Source: Candidatus Peribacteria bacterium
GTDB lineage: Bacteria; Patescibacteriota; Gracilibacteria; Peribacterales; Peribacteraceae
NCBI GenBank assembly: GCA_012515645.1
Contig: JAAYXY010000084.1
Location: forward strand, 1 to 14,387
Direction of reading: 5' to 3'
Length of the DNA: 14,387 nt
Under the pieces are notes generated by a model. The model worked only from the letters and a program-made list of their open reading frames with translations. It made no database searches and had not been told where the DNA came from. Below are positions 1 to 6,136 of this stretch, in pieces. Made by a program: the position numbers and the translations under genes. Each line of letters starts with the position of its first letter. Positions within the stretch are counted from its first letter, which is position 1.

Positions 1-746
1 AGCGATGCGGAGACAGTATCATACAGCCCGGCGAAGAGTGCGATGACGGCAACACTGTTTCCGGGGACGGTTGCGATGAACTGTGCCAATTGGAATCAGT
101 ACAGGCACCCGCCCCGATGGATTACATAGCGCACTGGCGTTTAGACGAAACGAATCAGTATGCAGATATAGCGGATAGCAGTGGCAATGGTTACACGTGC
201 GAGCCCAAAGGCGATACAACGGTCAATACCGGCGACAAGGCGCCTGTGACGTTCGAAAACAGCGCGAGTCGTACATTCGATGGCTGGGCAGATTATCTTC
301 GGTGCAGCAAAGAAAGCGCGCTATTTCCGGATCAGATCACCGTGAGTTTCTGGACAAAGAACAGTACTCCTCCCGGATGGATGGACGGTCCCATCTGCAA
401 ATCGGATTCACTACATTGGAAGGGGTGGGGCTTCTTCTATCCCTCCGTATCACAGATTGGTTTCTCCATAGGAGTCTGGAATCAAAATTCTGTTTATGCC
501 CCCATTAATCCGCTGGAATGGAACCATGTGGCGGGGACATTTGATGGCATAAATATGCGTATTTATGTGAATGGCATCGCGGGAACAAGTCGTACCTATA
601 GCGGCAGCATCCATCGTGACGAGTGGCTGAACATTGGGCAATGCGGCAGCCATTGGGACACCATTAATGGGTTAGTGGATGATGTGCGCATTTATGGGCG
701 TGCTCTATCGCCAGATGAAATCACGATTCTTGCTTCCGGGAATTGA
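1..746 (+). CDS. Secreted surface protein, DUF4215-type repeat plus LamG domain (5' partial)
   Basis: The reading frame is open from base 3, so this is the C-terminal part (about 247 residues) of a longer protein. It begins inside a Cys/Asp-rich repeat with the signature CGDSIIQPGEECDDGN and then GDGCDELCQ, the hallmark of DUF4215 ('myxococcus cysteine-rich') repeats. A domain of about 200 residues follows with the features of a LamG/concanavalin A-like lectin: YIAHWRLDE at the start, then TVSFWTKN, the WNHVAGTFDG strand, MRIYVNG, and VDDVRIYGRALS at the end. LamG domains of this kind bind carbohydrate or protein outside the cell; the ligand cannot be read from sequence. An internal ATG at base 90 is not the real start because the Cys repeat continues upstream in frame. 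It stops one base before the next prepilin gene, so the two are probably co-transcribed and may both act at the cell surface. Confidence 0.88.
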   Translation, partial: RCGDSIIQPGEECDDGNTVSGDGCDELCQLESVQAPAPMDYIAHWRLDETNQYADIADSSGNGYTCEPKGDTTVNTGDKAPVTFENSASRTFDGWADYLRCSKESALFPDQITVSFWTKNSTPPGWMDGPICKSDSLHWKGWGFFYPSVSQIGFSIGVWNQNSVYAPINPLEWNHVAGTFDGINMRIYVNGIAGTSRTYSGSIHRDEWLNIGQCGSHWDTINGLVDDVRIYGRALSPDEITILASGN

Positions 747-747
747 T

Positions 748-1404
748 ATGCGTGCTATACATCATTTTCGCAATCGGCCGGGCGTAACTCTCATCGAAAT
801 GATAATCTTCATAGCGCTGGTGGGTGTTATGGCCATGACGATGCTGCCCATGCTTTTTAGTGCAACAGAGGCACGCCAGCGCCAGGATGCGATTGCACTG
901 GTAGAACAGAATGGCGCACAAATTATGGAGACAATCATCCAGCGTGTGCGTAGAGCAGAGCGGATTTTAGATCCGCCCATGGGCGGCACGGGATTTATTC
1001 TGGCACTGCAGATGCCTGCTGGAGAAACGAATCCCGTCATCATTGCACGAGATAGCGGGGCCATCGTCCTTGTATTGGGCAGGGCAAAACGCATTCTGAG
1101 TTCGGACTTAGTCGGTGTAACGCATTTTGCCGTCGATAATACATCGGTTGCGGAAGATCGACAGAGCGTTGCCGTGACATTGGGTTTGCAACGGACAATC
1201 CGTTTGCATCGTCCTCTGCAGTACCGCAGTAATTTTACGACTGTGATAAATGTATTCCCCAATGACCTGCCATCCGAAACAGATCCCTGCGGTTGCCCCT
1301 TGCCGTACTGCGACACAGTTTCGGGTACGTATATGTGGCATGTATGTGAAGATGATCTCTGTGTGCCCTATGCAAGTTTTGAATGCACAGCACAGGAATC
1401 ATAA
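748..1404 (+). CDS. Type IV prepilin-like protein with Cys-rich C-terminus
   Basis: This is a 218-residue protein. After a short basic leader (MRAIHHFRNRPG) comes the prepilin cleavage/methylation motif G^VTLIEM, with Glu at +5, followed by a hydrophobic helix of about 22 residues (IIFIALVGVMAMTMLPMLF). This is the class III signal processed by a PilD-type prepilin peptidase. Position +1 is Val instead of the usual Phe, which is tolerated. The rest looks like a minor pilin or pseudopilin; no specific family is recognised. The last 40 residues hold six Cys (CGCP, YCD, VCED, LCVP, ECT), probably disulfide-bonded outside the cell. The ATG at 748 is chosen because it gives a normal leader length and starts one base after the LamG stop (TGA-T-ATG); longer in-frame starts would place the leader inside the upstream gene. 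It could be a tip or minor subunit carrying an adhesive Cys-rich end, but that is inference. Confidence 0.85.
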   Translation: MRAIHHFRNRPGVTLIEMIIFIALVGVMAMTMLPMLFSATEARQRQDAIALVEQNGAQIMETIIQRVRRAERILDPPMGGTGFILALQMPAGETNPVIIARDSGAIVLVLGRAKRILSSDLVGVTHFAVDNTSVAEDRQSVAVTLGLQRTIRLHRPLQYRSNFTTVINVFPNDLPSETDPCGCPLPYCDTVSGTYMWHVCEDDLCVPYASFECTAQES

Positions 1405-1452
1405 TGAAAACGATATATTGATGGAATAGTCAACACCAACACGCTGTGATTG

Positions 1453-1469
1453 TGTACAAAAATTGTACA
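1453..1469. promoter_or_regulatory. Perfect inverted repeat upstream of the second prepilin gene, possible operator
   Basis: TGTACAA-AAA-TTGTACA has two perfect 7-base arms around an AAA spacer, in the 124-base gap between the two prepilin genes. With a two-base bulge the pairing extends to GATTG/CAATC. It lies just upstream of a plausible promoter, where a dimeric regulator could bind. It has no T-run, so it does not resemble a terminator. The protein that would bind it is unknown. Confidence 0.4.
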
Positions 1470-1481
1470 ATCAGAATCAGA

Positions 1482-1513
1482 GCCCTTGGAAAAGGGCACT
1501 ACTTCCCTACCAT
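1482..1513 (+). promoter_or_regulatory. Candidate promoter with small stem-loop, upstream of the second prepilin gene
   Basis: A -35-like TTGGAA (1486-1491) is separated by 16 bases from a -10-like TACCAT (1508-1513), which would start transcription about 8-9 bases before the ATG at 1529. The -35 box lies inside a 6-bp stem GCCCTT/AAGGGC closed by a GGAA loop (1482-1497). That stem could instead be a weak terminator of the upstream prepilin transcript, but no T-tract follows directly. Confidence 0.35.
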
Positions 1514-1528
1514 TTTTCCCTCATTATT

Positions 1529-1978
1529 ATGCAAGTTCTCTCGCACTTCCGTGGCAAGCTCCGCTACGGGTTCACATTGATCGAGCTGCTGCTCGTCATC
1601 GGCATTATTGCCATTCTCGCCTCCATCGTCATCGTGGCTATCAACCCGACGAAACAGCTGGGTGATGCGCGCGATGCGCAGCGCCGCAGCGATGTGAATA
1701 GCATTTTGAACGCGGTATACCAGTACGCCATTGATCACAATGGCAATATGCCTGCCGGTATTCCAACGGGCAGTGGCACGGCAATATGTCCTTCTGAGGG
1801 CGGCGTGGATTGCGTGGATCTCAGCGGTCTCATAGGTGATTATTTGGTCGATATTCCTGCAGATCCTCAGGCCGAAGCCGGTTCCACAAATTACTTGATT
1901 TACAAAGATACCGGTGGCCGTGTGACGGTAAGTGCTGAAACGCCAGAGCAAGCAGCGGAAATTTCAGTCACGCGCTAG
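1529..1978 (+). CDS. Type IV pilin (GspG/PilA-like major prepilin)
   Basis: This is a 149-residue prepilin. The leader MQVLSHFRGKLRYG is cleaved before FTLIELLLVIGIIAILASI, a textbook N-methylated pilin helix with Glu at +5. After it come NPTKQLGDARDAQRRSDVNS and a helix continuing through ILNAVYQYAID, the pattern of short pilins of uncultured candidate-phyla bacteria and of GspG-like pseudopilins. Two Cys (CPSEGG and DCVDLS) may form one disulfide. The C-terminal region has DYLVDIPADP and YLIYKDTGGRVTVSAE, the beta-sheet end of this family. The subunit would be processed by prepilin peptidase and assembled into a type IV pilus used for adhesion, motility or DNA uptake. The ATG at 1529 gives the right leader length; an in-frame TTG at 1463 lies inside the inverted repeat and would give an implausibly long leader. 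No Shine-Dalgarno is visible. A strong terminator follows. Confidence 0.92.
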   Translation: MQVLSHFRGKLRYGFTLIELLLVIGIIAILASIVIVAINPTKQLGDARDAQRRSDVNSILNAVYQYAIDHNGNMPAGIPTGSGTAICPSEGGVDCVDLSGLIGDYLVDIPADPQAEAGSTNYLIYKDTGGRVTVSAETPEQAAEISVTR

Positions 1979-2000
1979 TCGGTTTTTCCCAGTGCAATAC

Positions 2001-2032
2001 AAGAGCGCCTCAGAATGTGGAGGCGCTCTTTT
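2001..2032 (+). terminator. Rho-independent terminator after the pilin gene
   Basis: There is a perfect 11-bp stem, AAGAGCGCCTC paired with GAGGCGCTCTT, with an 8-base loop, ending in a short T-run (CTCTTTT). It starts 22 bases after the prepilin stop codon, as expected for an intrinsic terminator of the pilin transcript. Confidence 0.85.
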
Positions 2033-2072
2033 GGGGTGGAGCCAGGAAGATGCAAAATAATACAAATTATGC

Positions 2073-2078
2073 TATAAT
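2073..2078 (+). promoter_or_regulatory. -10 box for the histidine kinase gene
   Basis: A perfect TATAAT lies in a very AT-rich stretch (2053-2100) right after the pilin terminator. The -35 region is poor. Transcription would start near 2085, giving a leader of about 30 bases before the ATG at 2114, longer than for most other genes here. Confidence 0.55.
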
Positions 2079-2113
2079 AATTTATTAAAAAGACCAAAAA
2101 CACGCACGGGCAC

Positions 2114-3679
2114 ATGTGGCTCCTATTGAGCCAAAAATCCATTCTCTGGAAGGCGATTTTATACTCGATCGTTCTCTCCACTCTGACGATTGGGTCATTT
2201 ACCGTTGTGGCGTACATATTTCTGCAATCGCTGATACCTCACGATGTTCTTGGCGCAAATATTTTCGATTTCATGCAGACTGCGGCGTTCCTCGGCCGCA
2301 CGCTTTTGGTAGCCGGAAGTCTGCTGTTGGCCCTCGCTGTTGTGTTAGCCTTTTCCTTCGCACGGCATTTATTGCAGCCAATACTGGATATACAGCACAA
2401 AATCCAGCGGCTGGATACACGGAAATGGTCGTATAAACGCACTGTGGCTACGGGGGATGAAGTAGAACAATTAGACAAAGTGATGCACAGTCTCGTACAG
2501 CGACTTCGCAGTCTGTATGGGCACCAAGAGGAAATTATTGCTCAAAAAACCGGGGAGCTTGAGGCGGAATATGCGAAAGACCGAGCAATCCTGCAGTCGC
2601 TTACATTGGGTATCTGTGTCGTAGATATTGCTGGTACGGTGCGCCAGCTCAACGATGCGGCGCAACAATTGTTGCAGGCAGGCGCCGGAACGTTCATCGG
2701 CAAACCGGCGACACATGTGCTCATGCTCTCGCAAAACGATCAACCAATTACTCCAAAAGAGCATCCAGTACGCATCTGTCTTCGTAAACGCATGCCGGTG
2801 CACACGGATCCTGGAACTCATATGGCTATTCAGCGGCAGGACGGGGCATATATACCGGTCAAGCTTTCGGCTGTACCCTTCCGGAAAGGACATAAAATTC
2901 TGGGGGCAATTGTGCTCTTCCAGGATATGACCGCAGAGCGCGAACTTGACGATATGAAAACAGACTTCATCAGCCTGGCATCTCATCACCTGCGCACGCC
3001 GCTTTCTGCGCTGGAGTGGTACTTGGAACTCCTGGCGACCGAAGAGAATCATGATTTGACGGTTGCGCAAAAGTCCTTTCTCTCCGAATCGCGCCGTGCG
3101 GCCAAAAAAATGACCACGGTTTTAGACGAACTCATGGATGCGGATCGGTTTAGCCAGGGGGGTATTGTGCCGGTGACGCAGGATGTGTCCACACATGCGC
3201 TCATTGCAGAGGTTGTGAATGGAGTGCAAAAAACTGCAGATAAAGCCAATGTACGCATTGAAATGCACATGTGCAAAAAGCCGATTGTCGTTAGCACAGA
3301 TCCATTGCTTTTTGGCATCATCTTGCAAAATCTGATTAGCAATGCTGTGCACTATGCTGCAGGGCGCAAGGGTGCGCGCATACACATCTCGTGCCACGGC
3401 ACAGCGAGACAGTCGAAAATCATTGTAGAAGATAATGGCATTGGTATTCCATTCGCCGAACGCGGGCGCATATTCGAGAAGCTCTACCGTGCCAAGAATG
3501 CGCGTGAGCATAAAGTGAACGGCGCGGGTCTTGGCTTGTATATGAGTAAAAAAATAGCCGACAAGATCGGTGCGGAAATTGCATTCTCCAGCCAGGAGGG
3601 GAAAGGGACGATCTTCACGGTTAGCATACCGCGCAAGAGCGCGACTGCCCGCAAAACATCGAAAAAACGGCGGCTATAG
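2114..3679 (+). CDS. Membrane sensor histidine kinase (HAMP-like, PAS, HisKA, HATPase)
   Basis: This is a 521-residue kinase. Two hydrophobic segments (about residues 12-38 and 58-84) bracket a short extracytoplasmic loop of about 20 residues. A HAMP-like linker and coiled coil follow (about 85-150), then a PAS domain (about 155-275; LTLGICVVDIAGTVRQLNDAA to AIVLFQDMTAE). The HisKA H-box SHHLRTPLS places the phosphoacceptor at His291. The ATPase domain has the N-box LISNAVHYA (Asn410), G1 DNGIGIP (Asp440), the F-box IFEKLYRA and G2 GAGLGLYMSKK (from Gly470). All catalytic motifs are present, so it should autophosphorylate from ATP and pass the phosphate to a response regulator. None is encoded next to it, so it is an orphan. 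The tiny external loop suggests sensing through the membrane or PAS domain. It ends in a basic tail (KTSKKRRL). The ATG at 2114 is chosen because an in-frame stop lies shortly upstream. Its signal is unknown. Confidence 0.93.
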   Translation: MWLLLSQKSILWKAILYSIVLSTLTIGSFTVVAYIFLQSLIPHDVLGANIFDFMQTAAFLGRTLLVAGSLLLALAVVLAFSFARHLLQPILDIQHKIQRLDTRKWSYKRTVATGDEVEQLDKVMHSLVQRLRSLYGHQEEIIAQKTGELEAEYAKDRAILQSLTLGICVVDIAGTVRQLNDAAQQLLQAGAGTFIGKPATHVLMLSQNDQPITPKEHPVRICLRKRMPVHTDPGTHMAIQRQDGAYIPVKLSAVPFRKGHKILGAIVLFQDMTAERELDDMKTDFISLASHHLRTPLSALEWYLELLATEENHDLTVAQKSFLSESRRAAKKMTTVLDELMDADRFSQGGIVPVTQDVSTHALIAEVVNGVQKTADKANVRIEMHMCKKPIVVSTDPLLFGIILQNLISNAVHYAAGRKGARIHISCHGTARQSKIIVEDNGIGIPFAERGRIFEKLYRAKNAREHKVNGAGLGLYMSKKIADKIGAEIAFSSQEGKGTIFTVSIPRKSATARKTSKKRRL

Positions 3680-3695
3680 ATGCCTGCCGTCTTTT
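3661..3695. terminator. Bidirectional terminator between the histidine kinase gene and rnpB
   Basis: ACGGCGGC (3667-3674) pairs with GCC-T-GCCGT (3682-3690), an 8-bp stem with one bulged base and a 7-base loop. On the plus strand it is followed by CTTTT; on the minus strand by a run of six T. It therefore fits as the end of both the histidine kinase transcript, whose stop codon lies in the loop, and the convergent RNase P RNA transcript. The minus-strand version looks stronger. Confidence 0.75.
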
Positions 3696-3696
3696 C

Positions 3697-4194
3697 GTCT
3701 GCTCTTCTGTACGCCGGGTTCTGTTCCTCCTGTGCCATTTTGCAACAGCACAGGATTCTGTGACCATCTCTCTGGGGCGCAGGTTGCCCGTGCGCCTCAT
3801 CGCGCGCATTGCTGCGCGTGAATTGCGGAGGAGTAGCCGGCGTGACGGAACCATCACGCATTTCCGACCACCCAATTCCTCCTTGCATCACCTAGAGTTT
3901 GCCATTCTCCACCTTGTGGGCAGAGAACCTCGGTTCCCGAGGCGTTTCATCTCCATGTTCTGGCCCCCCGAAGACGGGGGATAGTGAATACGGAGCTCGT
4001 CTCTGTGGCACTGGTCCTAACGCAGCTTTACCGAATATGTGCTGCGGCGGCGGACGTTATCCGCTAGGCGTTCCGGCGATGCCCGGACGTTCCTCCCAGC
4101 ACCCTTTTTGCCACTGCATGCGTAGAATGTATCCTTACTACACATATGTCTGAAATGGAAAAAAGGGTGCTGGGCGGTCACACAAAGAGCAGAC
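3697..4194 (-). ncRNA. rnpB: RNase P RNA (bacterial, type A-like)
   Basis: This is the catalytic RNA of RNase P, which removes 5' leaders from pre-tRNAs. On the minus strand the 5' conserved block GAGGAACGTCCGGGC (4095-4081) and the 3' block ACAGAACCCGGCGTA (to 3711) are the two strands of helix P4. The ends are set by P1: GTCTGCTCTT at 4194-4185 pairs exactly with AAGAGCAGAC at 3706-3697. P3 is a long hairpin (4095-4174) with a pure CCCAGCACCCTTTTT/AAAAAGGGTGCTGGG stem. A CCCCCGTCTTCGGGGG hairpin (near 3965) fits P12, and TCCTGTGC/GCACAGGA (3728-3755) sits where P19 occurs in some bacteria. The length of about 498 bases exceeds the usual 350-400, partly because of the enlarged P3. The P4 third A is a C, matched by U to G on the other strand. 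The ends are inferred from pairing and are good to a few bases. Confidence 0.93.
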
Positions 4195-4198
4195 TTCT

Positions 4199-4227
4199 AT
4201 TATCGCGCTCTGCCTCTTTGAATGCAA
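4199..4227 (-). promoter_or_regulatory. rnpB promoter
   Basis: On the minus strand TTGCAT (4227-4222), a 17-base spacer and GATAAT (4204-4199) form a sigma70-type promoter. The predicted start (about 4192-4194) coincides with the 5' end of the RNase P RNA inferred from helix P1. Confidence 0.65.
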
Positions 4228-4245
4228 TAATGAGACAGGGAATAT

Positions 4246-4322
4246 GCCACCTTAGCTCAGTTGGTCAGAGCAACCGCCTTGTAAGCGGTAGGTCCGGGGT
4301 TCGAATCCCCGAGGTGGCTCCA
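4246..4322 (+). tRNA. tRNA-Thr (anticodon UGU), CCA encoded
   Basis: This is a 77-base cloverleaf. The acceptor stem GCCACCT/AGGTGGC is perfect, as is the anticodon stem ACCGC/GCGGT with loop CTTGTAA (anticodon TGT, reading ACA). The T-arm is CGGGG TTCGAAT CCCCG, the discriminator is T, and the 3' CCA is encoded. The gene is divergent from rnpB and about 50 bases away. The -10 box for the downstream sugar transferase gene begins 18 bases after its 3' end. Confidence 0.97.
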
Positions 4323-4340
4323 GCCACTCTATGTGCGTAG

Positions 4341-4346
4341 TATAAT
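4341..4346 (+). promoter_or_regulatory. -10 box giving a probable leaderless sugar transferase mRNA
   Basis: A perfect TATAAT ends 9 bases before the ATG at 4356. Transcription would start at or within a few bases of the start codon, leaving no room for a ribosome binding site, and none is seen. The -35 region overlaps the tRNA-Thr 3' end and is weak. Confidence 0.6.
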
Positions 4347-4355
4347 AAGACCTCT

Positions 4356-5753
4356 ATGAAACGCTCAGAAGTGTTCTTCGGCCTCCTGCGCATTCCGATG
4401 GACATGTTGGCGATTGCGGCAGCGTTGCTCGCAAGCTATCGCCTGCGTGAGGCGCGCATAGACCTCATACCGAATGTTCAGCTCCTCACGGAGGCACAGA
4501 CGCTCCCATCGTTTGAAGCATTCGTCAGAACATTTGCAATATCCAGCGCAGTGGTATTGCTGATACTCATAGCTTTGTTGGGTTTATACGCTCTGCGCGC
4601 GACACTGAGTGCATGGCAGGAAGCAGGCCGTATGGTGATAGCAGTTTTTGTATGGCTTGTGGGCGTCATGGCATGGTTTTTCCTTGTAGAAAGGGAATTA
4701 TTTTACTCACGAATGTTGCTAGCGCACGCAACAGTATTCCTCATTGTTTTCCTTTGGATGGGGCGTGTAGCCATTCTCCTCTTCCAGCGTGCGCTCATGC
4801 GGCACGGCGTTGGCGTACGGATGGTCATTTCGGTGGGTGCCCAGCCGCCATCGCATGTGGCGCAGGAAACCCTCATGCACGATTGGCATTATGAGTACAT
4901 CGGCCACGTGCCGGATTTTACGGCGCTCAAGCGGATGATACCCCGCTGCAGGCCGGATCTTGTGCTGCAGACTGACCCCAATCCACAGAGCAAGGACACA
5001 GTCACGCTCATTGATTACTGTAGGTCACGCCACATCGGCTACGCATTCTTGCCGCCAGTATTCGCGGATGTGCCGCATCAGCTGCAGGTTGAGCGTTTGG
5101 GGCTGGTGCCAGTCCTGCGCTTTCAGCCGACACCGCTGGATGGATGGGGCAAGGTCTGGAAACGCCTGTTCGATATGGTCGCCAGTGCGGCGTTGCTCTC
5201 GGTGCTTTTGCCTGTATTCCTCCTCATAGCCATAGTGATCCTCCTCACGAGCGGATGGCCAATATTCTATGTGTCGCGTCGCGTGGGCGAACGTGCGGAT
5301 GGTCTGGTCCCGGTCATCAAATTCCGTTCCATGATTCGGGATGCGGAAGAACGCAAAATGGAATTGCTCGGGGAAAACGAGCGCAAAGACGGTCCCCTCT
5401 TCAAGCTGACGAACGATCCCCGCATTACGCCCGTTGGACGTGTGCTGCACCGGTTTGACTTGGATGAACTACCTCAGCTGTTCAATGTGCTTCTGGGGCA
5501 CATGTCTCTGGTGGGACCGCGACCCCACCTTCCGGAGGAAGTAGACCGCTACTCCCCGTACGAGCGACGTGTTTTTGCGGTCAAGCCGGGCATGACGGGG
5601 TTGGCTCAGGTTTCTGGCAGAAGCATGCTTAAATTCCGCGAAGAAGTACAGTTGGATTTACGGTACGTCGAGGAGTGGTCACTTCTCTTTGATTTGTGGA
5701 TTATGTGGCGAACCATCTGGGTGGTGCTCTCTGGCAGGCATGCGCGCAATTGA
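4356..5753 (+). CDS. Undecaprenyl-phosphate sugar phosphotransferase (polyprenyl glycosylphosphotransferase)
   Basis: This is a 465-residue WcaJ/WbaP-type initiating transferase. It moves a sugar-1-phosphate from a nucleotide sugar to undecaprenyl phosphate on the inner face of the membrane, the first step of exopolysaccharide, capsule or glycan assembly. Four N-terminal membrane segments (about residues 8-28, 53-76, 90-110, 117-145) lead to a soluble Rossmann-like region (about 150-250). The catalytic PF02397-type domain starts at KRLFD (269), then has its own hydrophobic hairpin, PVIKFRSM, the LTNDPRITPVGR stretch, DLDELPQLFNVL with the key Asp-Glu pair at 370-371, MSLVGPRP, and KPGMTGLAQVSGR. 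The full length is normal for the large form of the family. The sugar cannot be deduced. No other glycan genes are adjacent apart from the small overlapping gene, so it may prime a pathway encoded elsewhere. Confidence 0.93.
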   Translation: MKRSEVFFGLLRIPMDMLAIAAALLASYRLREARIDLIPNVQLLTEAQTLPSFEAFVRTFAISSAVVLLILIALLGLYALRATLSAWQEAGRMVIAVFVWLVGVMAWFFLVERELFYSRMLLAHATVFLIVFLWMGRVAILLFQRALMRHGVGVRMVISVGAQPPSHVAQETLMHDWHYEYIGHVPDFTALKRMIPRCRPDLVLQTDPNPQSKDTVTLIDYCRSRHIGYAFLPPVFADVPHQLQVERLGLVPVLRFQPTPLDGWGKVWKRLFDMVASAALLSVLLPVFLLIAIVILLTSGWPIFYVSRRVGERADGLVPVIKFRSMIRDAEERKMELLGENERKDGPLFKLTNDPRITPVGRVLHRFDLDELPQLFNVLLGHMSLVGPRPHLPEEVDRYSPYERRVFAVKPGMTGLAQVSGRSMLKFREEVQLDLRYVEEWSLLFDLWIMWRTIWVVLSGRHARN

Positions 5754-6129
5754 GCATTGGGAACGATTGCGCTACGCTTCCTTTCGTATGCGACTATCTT
5801 CACTGGATTTGCACACTGTGGCATTGGGGACTGCAGGCATCATGGTGGTTGTTGTCGCTTGGCAGGCATTGACGGAAGCGCCTATTCCCAATGCACAACC
5901 GCCTGAACCCATACAGGCGTGCATAGGAGAACCTATCATCGTGGATTACGAGTATGGAGGTTCGATGATGGATCCGTGGGAGTGCGAGGTACAGTGCAAG
6001 GATGGAATACAGAGATATATTTACTATACGAATGGGAAAGCAACACAGTGCGAACTGCTGCCCGGGTGCCTGGATTGGGGGGAGGACAAGGGAATTCTCT
6101 GCGATCCGCCTGCGCAAACGCCCGTATGA
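5740..6129 (+). CDS. Small membrane-anchored six-cysteine protein, unknown function
   Basis: This is a 129-residue protein that I do not recognise. The start overlaps the sugar transferase end by 14 bases, which suggests translational coupling. The N-terminus is basic and amphipathic (residues 1-25) and is followed by one hydrophobic segment, VALGTAGIMVVVVAWQAL, so the remainder is probably outside the cell. The outer part is acidic and contains six Cys (ACIGEP, WECEVQC, QCELLPGC, ILCDPP), an even number that fits three disulfides. A shorter start at 5788, beginning just before the hydrophobic segment, is also possible and has a TACGCT box 9 bases upstream, as seen for other genes in this window. 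Coding is supported by the clean frame, the signal-anchor layout and its tight fit between the sugar transferase and the convergent exonuclease (7-base gap). It may work with the glycan transferase, but this is only positional. Confidence 0.7.
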   Translation: MRAIEHWERLRYASFRMRLSSLDLHTVALGTAGIMVVVVAWQALTEAPIPNAQPPEPIQACIGEPIIVDYEYGGSMMDPWECEVQCKDGIQRYIYYTNGKATQCELLPGCLDWGEDKGILCDPPAQTPV

Positions 6130-6136
6130 TGTGTGT

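Noticed and set aside
1463..1528. TTG start giving a 171-residue second prepilin
   Set aside because: It would add 22 residues before the leader and begin inside an inverted repeat; prepilin leaders are short, and the ATG at 1529 fits.
3484..4153. Several ORFs on both strands across 3700-4153
   Set aside because: They overlap the RNase P RNA, whose helices explain the sequence; the peptides are Arg/Cys-rich and featureless.
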